Below are positions 38,243 to 47,179 of a stretch of 64,000 bases of DNA, one piece after another. This DNA comes from Clostridiales bacterium DTU070 (lineage in GTDB: Bacteria; Bacillota; Clostridia; DSM-8532). A program made the position numbers and the translations under genes. Within the stretch, counting starts at the first letter, position 1. Each line of letters starts with the position of its first letter. A model generated the notes under the pieces. It had not been told where the DNA came from. It saw only the letters and a program-made list of their open reading frames with translations, and did not search any database. The stretch spans positions 1 to 64,000 of the forward strand of contig LFSH01000070.1 of NCBI GenBank assembly GCA_001513105.1. Direction: 5' to 3'.

Positions 38243-38692
38243 CTATATGCAATAATCCGGGTTTTGCATTGCATCAATCTTTTGGAAATGATCCACAAGA
38301 TCAGCAATAGTTATCGAACCGGCAAGCAAAGCCAGTCTTTCACTTATCTTTTCCCATAACAGTCGTGTGCAGCACATTTCGTAACGGATGCACGTCTCTT
38401 CGCATCCCACGGCAACACATTCAACCAGTGCAAGTGGTCCTTCCAGTGTCTCAAGAACCTCTTTGACTGTAATTTCGGCAGAATCCCGCGAAAGCATGTA
38501 TCCGCCCTGCGCACCACGCATACTGGATATTATGCCGGCCCTGCGCAGTACAAGGAAAATCTGCAGTATGTATGCTTCGGACATGCCGCAATACTGAGCA
38601 ATATTCTTTATGCTCACAGGTCCTGACGACGTATTAAGGGCAAGGTATACAAGAGCCTCAAGACCGTACTGCCCCCTCGTTGATATTTTCAT
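38243..38692 (-). CDS. Rrf2-family regulator, copy 2 (cysteine-rich)
   Basis: 149 aa, about as long as copy 1 and clearly related (GQYGLEALVYLAL; SMRGAQGGYMLS). Residues about 93-111 hold five cysteines (ECVAVGCEETCIRYEMCC), the position where IscR/NsrR-type proteins bind an Fe-S cluster, so this copy may sense iron-sulfur, redox or NO state while copy 1 does not. It is 18 bp upstream of copy 1 and follows metA. Confidence 0.88.
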   Translation of the reverse strand: MKISTRGQYGLEALVYLALNTSSGPVSIKNIAQYCGMSEAYILQIFLVLRRAGIISSMRGAQGGYMLSRDSAEITVKEVLETLEGPLALVECVAVGCEETCIRYEMCCTRLLWEKISERLALLAGSITIADLVDHFQKIDAMQNPDYCI

Positions 38693-38730
38693 TCGACTCT
38701 CCCCCGTTGCTGATATTTCCGGGACCGCGG

Positions 38731-39654
38731 CTAATAATCATTCAGCTCTTCAAGGTTATATGGTGTCTCCTGGTATACGTAATAGTTCAGCCAGTTTGAA
38801 AACAGCAGGTTGGCGTGTCCTCTCCACCTTGTTACCGGATGCTTTGTCGGATCATCACCGGGGAAATAATTCTTCGGGATCCTGATATCCAGTCCCTTGC
38901 TTATATCCCGATCATATTCCGACTTTAACGTAAGAGGATCATATTCAGAATGCCCGGTGACAAAAATCTGCCTGTCATCTCTCGATCTGACTATATAAAC
39001 CCCTGCTTCGGCTGATTCTGAGAGAATCTCCAGTTCAGGAACCTTTTCAATATCTTCCCTGCGTACTTCAGAATGCCTCGAATGCGGAACGTAAAATACA
39101 TCATCAAACCCCCTGAGAAGTTTCACATTTTTAACCGAAACAGTGTGCTCAAATACGCCGAACAGTTTCTCGGGCAGGGGGTATTTGGGTATGTTGTAGA
39201 AATGGTAAAGGCCGGCCTGGGCAGCCCAGCAGATATACAAAACAGAGTAAACATTTTTTCTACTCCAGTCCATGATTCTTTTCAGTTCTTCCCAGTAACC
39301 CACATCTTCAAAGGCCATATGCTCCACCGGTGCGCCGGTTATAATCATACCGTCAAATTTCTCGTGCTTTACATCGTCAAAAGTCTTGTAGAAAGTTCTC
39401 AAATGCTCTTCAGGTGTATGCCTGGACTTGTATGTCCGCGGATGGAGAAGAACAACATCAACCTGCAGCGGTGTATTTCCTATGAGCCTTAGCAGCTGGG
39501 TTTCGGTTACGATCTTTGTCGGCATGATGTTGAAAATGGCAATCCTTAAGGGACGGATGTCCTGATGGATGGCCCTTTCCTCGGTCATTACGAAAATATT
39601 TTCGCTGGTAAGAACCTCATATGCCGGCAGATTATCGGGTATATTTATGGGCAT
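38731..39654 (-). CDS. metAA: Homoserine O-acetyltransferase (MetA family)
   Basis: 307 aa class I amidotransferase-fold enzyme. The nucleophile is in [13 protein letters not shown], with the His of VTGHSEYD. The acyl-selecting position reads TGAPVE, with Glu where E. coli succinyl-transferring MetA has Gly; this is known to mark acetyl-CoA use. The ATG at 39654 (MPINIPDN) is chosen since AAGGAG lies nine bases upstream. It is first gene of the metA-rrf2-rrf2-metY-cysK operon. Confidence 0.93.
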   Translation of the reverse strand: MPINIPDNLPAYEVLTSENIFVMTEERAIHQDIRPLRIAIFNIMPTKIVTETQLLRLIGNTPLQVDVVLLHPRTYKSRHTPEEHLRTFYKTFDDVKHEKFDGMIITGAPVEHMAFEDVGYWEELKRIMDWSRKNVYSVLYICWAAQAGLYHFYNIPKYPLPEKLFGVFEHTVSVKNVKLLRGFDDVFYVPHSRHSEVRREDIEKVPELEILSESAEAGVYIVRSRDDRQIFVTGHSEYDPLTLKSEYDRDISKGLDIRIPKNYFPGDDPTKHPVTRWRGHANLLFSNWLNYYVYQETPYNLEELNDY

Positions 39655-39687
39655 ATCCTGCAACTCCTTAATCATAACTAATCATAT

Positions 39688-39724
39688 ATAAATAATTTGG
39701 TATAGATTATAACAAATTATTTAT
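39688..39724. promoter_or_regulatory. Inverted-repeat operator over the metA promoter
   Basis: ATAAATAATTTG (39688-39699) and CAAATTATTTAT (39713-39724) are exact 12-bp inverted arms with a 13-bp spacer that contains the -10 box. The place and AT-rich half-sites fit repression by an Rrf2 protein encoded in the same operon (inference). Confidence 0.75.
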
Positions 39725-39733
39725 ACATTGCAA
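39706..39733 (-). promoter_or_regulatory. Promoter of the metA sulfur operon
   Basis: Minus strand TTGCAA (39733-39728), 16-bp spacer, TATAAT (39711-39706). The -10 box lies between the arms of the inverted repeat. The leader to the ATG is about 45 nt; no SAM riboswitch or T-box fits in it. Confidence 0.7.
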
Positions 39734-39921
39734 TAGTATTCTTAATATTTATTCTAAAAAACGAATGACCCCAACTGAAAAGGAGTGTCAACCCGGCTTC
39801 CGGGCTGAGGTAAAAGGGGAAATGAAATATGAGCATTATTCTTTATTTCCAAAACCGTATGAACTTTTACACCGAAGGCGGAAAACAGTTTATAAGGAAG
39901 GCTCCTTAAGAAAAACGGACA
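39734..39921. other. Region without an assigned gene
   Basis: A 65-codon plus-strand frame (39765-39962) lies here but has no ribosome site at its ATG; an internal ATG at 39822 follows GGGGA too closely. Small GC hairpin CCCGG/CCGGG at 39789-39803. No assigned function. Confidence 0.3.
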
Positions 39922-39958
39922 AAATTAAAATCCGCCGCATGCAGCGCGCAACGGATTT
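39922..39958 (-). terminator. Terminator of the YhaM-like gene
   Basis: Minus strand AAATCCG (39958-39952) pairs with CGGATTT (39934-39928) with further G-C pairs inside, then TTAATTTTG. It lies 30 bp after the stop at 39990. Confidence 0.55.
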
Positions 39959-39989
39959 ATAACATTCTGAACCGAACGGTTTTTTAACC

Positions 39990-40943
39990 CTACAAATCGG
40001 GTTTATACAATTTTCTTCTGTCCAGGGACCAGACCGGATCCGAGAAATTGCCCTTTTCTATGTTTTTCAGGTGGTTTTCATAATCGTAGACCCTGGCATC
40101 AATTATATCAATGAAATGCAGTAATTCGGCTTCAAGAAACATCGGTTTCTTCGGGCTTCCATACTCAGGCTCGTAATGGTGGCTTGCAATCATATGCTTG
40201 AGAAGCAGTATAATTTCCTCCGGGATGCCCAATTCCTCCCCGGCTTTTTCAACTTCGCATATCCCCATTATCAAATGGCCTAAGAGCTGGCCTTCTTTTG
40301 AATACTCCGAAATGCCAAGTTCATTAGACTCCAGTTCGCCGATTTTTGAAAGGTCATGAATCAGAACACCGGCATACAGCAGATCCAGGTTGATTTCTGC
40401 ATAAACTTCCTTCAGCTTTTCCGACAACCGAAGCATTCTCAGAAGATGATACAGAAGCCCGCTCCGGATTGAATGGTGCAATGACTTCGCTGCGGGATAA
40501 TAAAGAAGCTGTTCTTCCTTATCCTTAAGAAGTTTCTGCACCAGCCTCCGGATATCATGATTCGAAATCCTGCTTACATACCCATATATTTCATCCAGCA
40601 TTTCCTCTGCGGGAATGGGCGCCGAAGGTACAAAATTCCCTATCTCTTTCTGGTCTTCAGGATCTGCAATGCGGATCTTATTGATGTTAAGCTGAAGCAA
40701 ATCCTTGAAACAATCCACTTTTGCATTAACGTAATACAGCACGTTCAGCTGAAGACCGTTATAAACCTCTTCGCCGGCATCCCACAGCTTTGCCTGAACC
40801 TCGCCGGAATTATCAGAGAACAGTATGTCTATATACGGTTTTTTACTGGATGTTTCCTTAAGTTCCTTCTTACGGAGTATGTAGATCCCGTTTATTGTCT
40901 CGCCCTGTTTTAAATCACTGATTGGAACCCCAACAAAACGCAT
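39990..40943 (-). CDS. YhaM-like 3'-5' exoribonuclease (OB fold plus HD)
   Basis: 317 aa. Residues about 10-90 form an OB-fold nucleic-acid-binding domain, and residues 155-300 an HD phosphohydrolase domain with the ligands in HHSIRSGLLYH, IHDLSKIGE, GHLIMG and HMIASHH. This is the domain order of YhaM. It probably trims RNA or DNA 3' ends. The start is ATG with AAGGAG six bases upstream; 13 bp separate it from the HD-GYP gene before it. Confidence 0.87.
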   Translation of the reverse strand: MRFVGVPISDLKQGETINGIYILRKKELKETSSKKPYIDILFSDNSGEVQAKLWDAGEEVYNGLQLNVLYYVNAKVDCFKDLLQLNINKIRIADPEDQKEIGNFVPSAPIPAEEMLDEIYGYVSRISNHDIRRLVQKLLKDKEEQLLYYPAAKSLHHSIRSGLLYHLLRMLRLSEKLKEVYAEINLDLLYAGVLIHDLSKIGELESNELGISEYSKEGQLLGHLIMGICEVEKAGEELGIPEEIILLLKHMIASHHYEPEYGSPKKPMFLEAELLHFIDIIDARVYDYENHLKNIEKGNFSDPVWSLDRRKLYKPDL

Positions 40944-40956
40944 TTTCTACTCCTTC

Positions 40957-42021
40957 TTATACATCCCAGATTTCCACTATCCGGTATTTCAGTTCGCTGC
41001 TCAAGTCCACATCCTTCTGTTTTGAAAGCATATTCCCTGCTGCATCCGCCACCACCCTAACAACAGGCCTGACCGGGTATTTCTTGTTGTATTCTTTTAC
41101 TATGCCTCTTTCACCGGTGTTCAGTATAACTCCCATGCCAACAGGGTAATAGGCAATAAACCTTATAAAAACATCCACAACTTCCTGATCAAAATGATGT
41201 GAACCAAGAGCTGTTATATAATCTATTACCTCATGCGACATCAGTTTCTTCCGGTACACCCTGTCAGTTGTCAAAGCGTCATAAACGTCGGAAACCGCGA
41301 CAATACGGGCTGCTTTATTAATATCGTCTCCCTTCAGCTTATGCGGGTATCCGCTTCCGTCCATACGCTCATGGTGCTCTAACGATATATAGGATGCAAG
41401 CGTTGTTATTCCCTTGTTTTTTTTCAGCAGTTCATAACCGTAAACAGTATGCTTCTTTATCTCTTCAAATTCCTTATTGTTCAGCTGTACGGGCTTTTTC
41501 AGAATTTCCCCGGGAATCATAACCTTCCCGATATCATGAAGTATGGAACCCACGCCCAGCTCCTTCAGCTGGTCAATGCTGTAACCAAAGCCAATCCCGA
41601 TAATCAGTGATAGAATACATACATTTACGCTGTGGGAAAAAGTATAGTCATCAACCGAACGAATATCTGAAAGATTGGCAACAATGTCCTTGTCCGACAA
41701 AAGGCTGGTAATAATGCTGTCAACTATTTCCATGACCTGTTGCCCGTCAATGCTGGTTTTTATTGACGGATTGGTCATCATTAACTTAATCTTTCGTTTC
41801 GCTTCGGTGACGATCTCTTCTCGAACAACCTCGGGAATATGTATACCTTTTGAAATCTCGTCCTCTATGTATATCTCTGTTATCCCGTTGGCTATTAGTT
41901 TTTTCTTGTATTCTTCTGTAAGTACTGTCCCTGATGCGAGTAATACTCTGCCCTCCAAAGTCATTACTGTCTTTGCAAGTATTACCCCGGACTGAATATT
42001 ATCCAGGCTGACCCTGCGCAC
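40957..42021 (-). CDS. HD-GYP domain protein (predicted c-di-GMP phosphodiesterase)
   Basis: 354 aa. After a DUF3391-like N-terminal part, the HD-GYP domain has all signature blocks: SHSVNVCILSL, LHDIGKVMIP, the HHERMDGSGYP stretch and VAVSDVYDALTTDRVYR. The family cleaves c-di-GMP. No membrane helix or receiver domain is present, so it is cytosolic with unknown input. The start is GTG after GGGAGGG. Confidence 0.92.
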   Translation of the reverse strand: MRRVSLDNIQSGVILAKTVMTLEGRVLLASGTVLTEEYKKKLIANGITEIYIEDEISKGIHIPEVVREEIVTEAKRKIKLMMTNPSIKTSIDGQQVMEIVDSIITSLLSDKDIVANLSDIRSVDDYTFSHSVNVCILSLIIGIGFGYSIDQLKELGVGSILHDIGKVMIPGEILKKPVQLNNKEFEEIKKHTVYGYELLKKNKGITTLASYISLEHHERMDGSGYPHKLKGDDINKAARIVAVSDVYDALTTDRVYRKKLMSHEVIDYITALGSHHFDQEVVDVFIRFIAYYPVGMGVILNTGERGIVKEYNKKYPVRPVVRVVADAAGNMLSKQKDVDLSSELKYRIVEIWDV

Positions 42022-42169
42022 CTAAAGCTGCCCTCCCAACACATATCAAGTAGAATAGCCCCTAATTTCTAATATCGGCCTTTATCATACCCCTATTTAC
42101 ATGAATCAGCAGCATAAGTAAAGTTTTTTCATAAAATTTTTAAATATTTCATTAAAAACTTCAATTCAG

Positions 42170-42204
42170 GACTGCCTCAATCGTAACATAATTGAGACAG
42201 CCCG
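42170..42204. terminator. Hairpin after the small coiled-coil gene
   Basis: GGACTGCCTCAAT pairs with ATTGAGACAGCCC (two mismatches) around nine bases. The plus strand continues into TTTTT, while on the minus strand the T run is farther away; it lies just after the stop at 42209. Confidence 0.55.
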
Positions 42205-42208
42205 TTTT

Positions 42209-42598
42209 TCAGCTCAGGAAATCCAGCTGTTCCTTTCGGTGTTCCTGTTTTTCCAGCGTTTTTTCCAAGGTCTCCTTATCCATTCTGTCCGCATTGTGGT
42301 TTAAATAACCGTCGGTATATTCAAGGTTCCTTTTTAAGTTCTCTACCTGGTCCTCCTGCGGATGCTCCCCATATGCGATGATGTTCTTCAGGTTTTCCAT
42401 CTGCTGCAGTCTTTCGTTTTGGATTTCCTCACTGTGCCTGATGCTTTCCGGGTCGGCTATGTCTGAATGCTGTTCAAGATGCCTTTCAGTCCGAACATAA
42501 CGGTTGTTGATATTCAACAGTTCTTCTATTCTTCTCTCATTGGCCATCTTAAGTTCTTCCTTGCTGTCTGTGGCTTTATCCTTCGAATTTTCGCTCAA
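42209..42598 (-). CDS. Hypothetical coiled-coil protein
   Basis: 129 aa, highly charged and almost wholly helical. Two similar segments of about 30 residues can be seen (ERHLEQHSDIADPESIRHSE and YLNHNADRMDKETLEKTLEK), pointing to an internal repeat. It is rich in E, K, H, N and Q, with no cysteine or membrane helix. The start is TTG with AAAGGAGGG eight bases upstream. I do not recognise the family; the composition is reminiscent of small sporulation or coat-associated proteins, but this is only a guess. Confidence 0.65.
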   Translation of the reverse strand: MSENSKDKATDSKEELKMANERRIEELLNINNRYVRTERHLEQHSDIADPESIRHSEEIQNERLQQMENLKNIIAYGEHPQEDQVENLKRNLEYTDGYLNHNADRMDKETLEKTLEKQEHRKEQLDFLS

Positions 42599-42712
42599 GT
42601 TTATCCCTCCTTTCAGGATTTATTATTCCCATGGAGGAAATAAACTAATGTAAAGCACTTTGGGTATTTTATGTCAAATCAGCCTCATGCTTACATAAAA
42701 GCCTGCGTAAGT

Positions 42713-44440
42713 CTATTCAAGCAGGGGCCTGATTTTTGACAGAACATCCTTTCTAAGGTTACCGAGCGCTGTTTCAGAACTGCTGTCAGATTCTCCTGAA
42801 ACGCCATAATAAATCTTAATTTTGGGCTCGGTTCCCGATGGTCTTATACAGAACCAGAACCCTTCTGCAGTTTCATAATAAAGCACATCTGACTTCGGAA
42901 GGGACAGCGTTTCTTCAGTACCGGTTTTCATATCGGTTCTTATGCCGCGCTTGTAATCCCGGACAGCTTTGATAACGGTATTTCCGAATTTTTCAGGGAT
43001 CTCTTTACGCAAAACCGTCATTGCATTCTGTATTTTTTCAACTCCTTCTTTTCCCTTCAGGATGAAGGAGTCCAGGGATTCCTTCGCATATCCGTATTTT
43101 TCGTAGATATTGACTAATGCATCATACAGCGTCAAACCCTTCGATTTATACCATGCAAACATCTCGGCAATAAGCATTGACGCAACTACGGCATCCTTAT
43201 CACGTACATAGGTGCCTGAAAGATAACCATAGCTTTCTTCAAAACCGAAGACAAAATTCTCGTCTCCCTGTTCATCTCTTAAAAGAATCTGTTCACCTAT
43301 GAATTTGAATCCGGTTAAAACTTCAATCAGCTTAACATTATAGGCATTGGCAATACTCCTTGCCAGTTCTGTGGTTACAATGGTCTTTACCACGAACGGG
43401 TTTTCAGGCATTTTGCCCTGTTCGGCCAGATTGGACAGGATATACTCCATGAGCAGGCATCCGGTCTGGTTACCAGTGAGGGTAATATACTCGCCCTTTT
43501 TATCTCTCACTACAATACCAACCCTGTCACAATCGGGATCGGTGCCGATGATCAGTTCCACATCCTTTTCCTTCGCCATCCTGATTGCCAGTTCAAAAAC
43601 AGCCTTTTCCTCGGGGTTCGGATATGAAACGGTGCTGAATTCGGGATCAGGGTTCTCCTGTTCGGGTACAACATACACATTATTAAAGCCTGTTTCTTTC
43701 AGGATACGCCTTACAGGCTTATTTCCCGAACCATGTATCGGGGTGTATATAATTTTGCAACTGTCGAGGAAATCCTGGGGCAGCCTGGTAACCGACGATG
43801 ACTTCAAAGCCTTTATATACTCATCGTCAATGCTTTCCCCGATTATTTCTATTATACCTTCCTTCTGTGCCTCATCAAAATCCATTGTTTTAACCGAAGT
43901 AATGTCGTCAATTGCATTGATTTCCTTTAAAACGGCATTGGCCTGTTCAAGGGGCAACTGTCCGCCGTCCCTGCCATAAACCTTGTACCCGTTGTATTCC
44001 TTCGGGTTATGACTTGCAGTAATTACAACCCCGGCATCGCATTTCAGGTATCTTACCGCAAATGACAGTTCAGGAGTCGGTCTTAACTCGTCGAACAGGT
44101 AAGTCTTTATCCCGTTCCGGGCAAATACACATGCGCTTTCTTCCGCAAACTCACGGGATTTAAACCTTGAATCATATGCAATGGCAATGGACGGTGTTTT
44201 GCTTTCCTTAAGGAGGAAATTAGCCAATCCCTGCGAGGCTTTTCTTACTACATAGCGGTTCATTCTGTTCGTGCCCGCTCCTATGATACCTCTCAAACCG
44301 CCGGTACCAAATTCCAGGTCACGATAGAACCTGTCTTCTATCTCTTTATCATTGCCGGAGATTTTTGACAGCTCAGCTTTTGTTTCTTCATCAAAGTAAG
44401 GATGATTCAACCAGTTGTTATACCTTTCAATATGGTTCAA
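42713..44440 (-). CDS. Phosphoglucomutase/phosphomannomutase
   Basis: 575 aa alpha-D-phosphohexomutase. The phosphoserine loop is TASHNPKEYNGYKVY, the metal site is GTDPDCDRVGIV, the sugar-specificity loop is GFEESYGYLSG, and the phosphate-binding loop is RPSGTEPKIKIYYG. The length fits the PGM/PGCA type of Firmicutes. It interconverts glucose 1- and 6-phosphate. The start is TTG with GGGAG upstream; the gene is apparently alone. Confidence 0.94.
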   Translation of the reverse strand: MNHIERYNNWLNHPYFDEETKAELSKISGNDKEIEDRFYRDLEFGTGGLRGIIGAGTNRMNRYVVRKASQGLANFLLKESKTPSIAIAYDSRFKSREFAEESACVFARNGIKTYLFDELRPTPELSFAVRYLKCDAGVVITASHNPKEYNGYKVYGRDGGQLPLEQANAVLKEINAIDDITSVKTMDFDEAQKEGIIEIIGESIDDEYIKALKSSSVTRLPQDFLDSCKIIYTPIHGSGNKPVRRILKETGFNNVYVVPEQENPDPEFSTVSYPNPEEKAVFELAIRMAKEKDVELIIGTDPDCDRVGIVVRDKKGEYITLTGNQTGCLLMEYILSNLAEQGKMPENPFVVKTIVTTELARSIANAYNVKLIEVLTGFKFIGEQILLRDEQGDENFVFGFEESYGYLSGTYVRDKDAVVASMLIAEMFAWYKSKGLTLYDALVNIYEKYGYAKESLDSFILKGKEGVEKIQNAMTVLRKEIPEKFGNTVIKAVRDYKRGIRTDMKTGTEETLSLPKSDVLYYETAEGFWFCIRPSGTEPKIKIYYGVSGESDSSSETALGNLRKDVLSKIRPLLE

Positions 44441-44503
44441 CTAAATCACTCCCTGCCATCATGATGCAATTATGCCCAATATAATTTATTCTTATTTAGA
44501 GAA

Positions 44504-45286
44504 TTAGTTATAGATTTCTGAAATTCTTGCTATATCACGGGCATACCCGGTCTTTTCGTCAATATCAATTATTACTGCATTCAGGCATGTTCTTCCTTTT
44601 TCAGGCTCAAAATTTACAGGCAGCCCGGTCATAAATTTTTGAATAATCTGCGTTTTCCTGACGCCTATTACTCCGTCAGCCGGGCCTGTCATTCCCACAT
44701 CGGTAATATAGGCTGTTTTATTCTCCAAAATTCTTTCGTCCGATGTCTGAACGTGGGTATGTGTTCCAATTACCGCACTTACGCGACCGTCAAGGTAATG
44801 AGCCAGGGCAATCTTCTCGCTCGTCGCCTCGGCATGAAAATCCACTATAATTATCTTGCAATGCTGTCTTAATATTGATATGTCACGATCTGCGGTTAGG
44901 AACGGGCATTCAGCAAAGGAGTCGATATATACCCGTCCGATTAAATTGACAATCCCGATTTTGACCCCGTTTTTTTCTATTATTATCCTGCCTTTACCGG
45001 GAACGCCCTTAGAATAATTTGAAGGTCTTACTATCTTGTTGCATGAATCTATGAAATTGAATATTTCTTTTCTTGCCCATGTATGATTACCCAGGGTTAT
45101 GGTGTCAACACCGCAGTTGAATATCTCCTGGGCCACATTATAGTTAATGCCTTTTCCGCCGGCAGCATTTTCAGCGTTAGCAATGCATACATCCCATTTA
45201 TATATACTTCTGAGTTTTTCAAGGCGGTTTGCCAGTACAAGTCTTCCTGCCTTTGCGAAAACATCGCCGATAAATAAAAATTTCAA
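44504..45286 (-). CDS. ymdB: YmdB-type metallophosphoesterase (TIGR00282)
   Basis: 260 aa binuclear metal phosphodiesterase. The ligands are in FIGDVFAKAGR, NAENAAGGKG, TLGNHTWARKE, VDFHAEATSEK and VIGTHTHVQT, which define YmdB. In Bacillus, YmdB hydrolyses 2',3'- and 3',5'-cNMPs and interacts with RNase Y; here it follows rny, supporting the same link. The TTG at 45286 is chosen because GAGAGGA lies nine bases upstream. Confidence 0.93.
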   Translation of the reverse strand: MKFLFIGDVFAKAGRLVLANRLEKLRSIYKWDVCIANAENAAGGKGINYNVAQEIFNCGVDTITLGNHTWARKEIFNFIDSCNKIVRPSNYSKGVPGKGRIIIEKNGVKIGIVNLIGRVYIDSFAECPFLTADRDISILRQHCKIIIVDFHAEATSEKIALAHYLDGRVSAVIGTHTHVQTSDERILENKTAYITDVGMTGPADGVIGVRKTQIIQKFMTGLPVNFEPEKGRTCLNAVIIDIDEKTGYARDIARISEIYN

Positions 45287-45306
45287 TAAATTTCTTCCTC
45301 TCAAAA

Positions 45307-45335
45307 TGCAAGAAGCGTAAAATACGCTTCTTGCA
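45307..45335. other. Perfect 13-bp hairpin between rny and ymdB
   Basis: TGCAAGAAGCGTA, a three-base loop AAA, then TACGCTTCTTGCA: a perfect inverted repeat in the 79-bp gap between the two genes, 20 bp before the ymdB start. In RNA it would be a stable hairpin followed only by four U, so it is more likely an mRNA processing or attenuation structure than a full terminator. Confidence 0.8.
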
Positions 45336-45365
45336 CCTGAAAATTAAAATATACGTTTCAAAGAG

Positions 45366-46961
45366 TTACTTAGCATACTCTACGGTACGTGTTTCTCTTA
45401 TTACGTTTACCTTTATTTGTCCGGGGTAATCCAGTTCGCTTTCGATACGTTTTACGATATCCCTGGCAACCAACACCATTCCCTCATCGGAAATATCCTC
45501 CGGTTTAACCATGATACGAACTTCACGCCCGGCCTGGATGGCAAACGATTTTTCAACCCCGTCAAAGGAGTTTGCAATATCTTCAAGTTTTTGCAGTCTC
45601 TTGATATAGGATTCAAGTGTCTCCCTTCTTGCCCCGGGACGGGATGCAGAAATGGAGTCGGCCGCCTGGATCAGTACGGCAATAACCGATTTAGGTTCGT
45701 CATCACCATGATGAGACAAAATTGCGTCAATTACAACTTCGCTTTCATGGTATTTTCTGCACAGTTCAGCACCAATCGATACGTGTGAACCCTCCATTTC
45801 GTGGTCAACGGCCTTTCCAATGTCATGCAGCAGCCCGGCGCGTTTCGCAAGGGCAACATCTTCTCCCAGCTCAGCAGCCATAATTCCTGCCAGGTGAGCA
45901 ACCTCAATCGAGTGATTCAGTACGTTCTGCCCGTAGCTTGTTCTGAAATTAAGTTTGCCAAGCAACCTGACAAGTTCCGGGTGCAGACCGTAAACTCCGG
46001 TCTCGAACGTAGCGCGGTCTCCCTGTTCGCGTATTGTGGTTTCCACTTCTTTTCTGGCTTTCTCCACCATTTCTTCAATCCGAGCAGGGTGAATTCTTCC
46101 GTCCAGGATAAGTTTTTCAAGGGCAATCCTGGCGATTTCTCTTCTTATGGGATCAAAGCCTGATAAAATAACCGCTTCGGGCGTATCATCAATAATCAGG
46201 TCTATCCCAGTAAGGGTTTCAAGGGTGCGAATATTTCTGCCCTCACGGCCTATTATTCTACCCTTCATTTCATCATTCGGGAGAGATACAACAGAAACCG
46301 TGATTTCTGATGTATGATCTACAGCACACTTCTGAATAGCGGTTGATAAAACTTCCTTCGCCTTCCGGCTGGCTTCTTCCTTAGCCCTTTCATAAATATC
46401 CTTCACCAGAAGAGCCGCCTCATGTTTTACTTCGCTTTCAATGTTGTTCAGCAGGTATTCCTTTGCTTCCTCCACAGACAGACCTGAAATACTTTCAAGT
46501 TTTTCAATCTGCTGTTGGTACAGGCTTTCAATCTCCTGCTGGCGAGTTTCAATTTCTCTAATCTGCCTGTTTAATCCTTCTTCTTTCTTCTCCAGGGCAT
46601 CCATCTTTTTTTCAAGGGTTTCATCCTTCTGCTGGAGCCTGCGCTCGGTGCGCTGGATTTCCATCCTTCTTTCCTTGACTTCCTTCTCTAACTCCAGCCT
46701 GCTTCTATGGATTTCCTCCCTGGCCTCGTAAAGTGCCTCCCTCTTTTTTCTCTCAGCAATCTTTTCAGCTTCACTTACAATGCGCTGGCCTTCCTGCTCA
46801 GCACTTCCTATCTCTGCCTCTGCAATGCGTTTTCTATGCTCAATTCCTTTGCGGAACGTAATAAGTGAACTGATCACTGCAATTATCAGGCCTACTCCCA
46901 GACCTAACAGTAAAGAAACATAATCTATCTCCCTCACCTCCTTGTCCAATGTATCCTGCAA
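45366..46961 (-). CDS. rny: Ribonuclease Y
   Basis: 531 aa. One N-terminal membrane helix, a long coiled coil (about residues 40-190), a KH domain ([21 protein letters not shown]) and an HD domain ([25 protein letters not shown]) give the RNase Y layout. It is the main endonuclease of mRNA turnover in Firmicutes. There is no in-frame ATG near the start; TTG codons at 46961 or 46949 are possible, so the exact start is open. A perfect promoter lies 150 bp upstream. Confidence 0.96.
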   Translation of the reverse strand: MQDTLDKEVREIDYVSLLLGLGVGLIIAVISSLITFRKGIEHRKRIAEAEIGSAEQEGQRIVSEAEKIAERKKREALYEAREEIHRSRLELEKEVKERRMEIQRTERRLQQKDETLEKKMDALEKKEEGLNRQIREIETRQQEIESLYQQQIEKLESISGLSVEEAKEYLLNNIESEVKHEAALLVKDIYERAKEEASRKAKEVLSTAIQKCAVDHTSEITVSVVSLPNDEMKGRIIGREGRNIRTLETLTGIDLIIDDTPEAVILSGFDPIRREIARIALEKLILDGRIHPARIEEMVEKARKEVETTIREQGDRATFETGVYGLHPELVRLLGKLNFRTSYGQNVLNHSIEVAHLAGIMAAELGEDVALAKRAGLLHDIGKAVDHEMEGSHVSIGAELCRKYHESEVVIDAILSHHGDDEPKSVIAVLIQAADSISASRPGARRETLESYIKRLQKLEDIANSFDGVEKSFAIQAGREVRIMVKPEDISDEGMVLVARDIVKRIESELDYPGQIKVNVIRETRTVEYAK

Positions 46962-47113
46962 CTTCTTATCTCAGGTAACAACGGAATTTATTATAAATTT
47001 CGCTGTTATAAGATACATGCAAGTATACTTTTTTCTTCCTCTTGAATTTTTGTTTCAAAGCAAACAAATGCAAAATTAAAAGCAGTATGAACAAAAAAGC
47101 CCATACTATAAGT

Positions 47114-47142
47114 ATTTTAAACTTAATTAAAATACGTGTCAA
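47114..47142 (-). promoter_or_regulatory. Promoter of rny
   Basis: Minus strand TTGACA (47142-47137), 17-bp spacer, TAAAAT (47119-47114). It lies between folD and rny and gives a leader of about 145 nt to the rny start region. Confidence 0.8.
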
Positions 47143-47179
47143 GAAACAGCCATCCAAATTCGGAATGCCGGAATTTTAA

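Noticed and set aside
39655-39734. SAM riboswitch or T-box upstream of metA
   Set aside because: The leader after the predicted start is only about 45 nt, too short, and contains no such motifs.
39765-39962. 65-codon plus-strand frame upstream of metA
   Set aside because: No ribosome site at the ATG, no family resemblance; possible internal start is badly placed.
46966-47157. 63-aa hydrophobic minus-strand frame between folD and rny
   Set aside because: It has no ribosome site and the perfect rny promoter (47114-47142) lies inside it.
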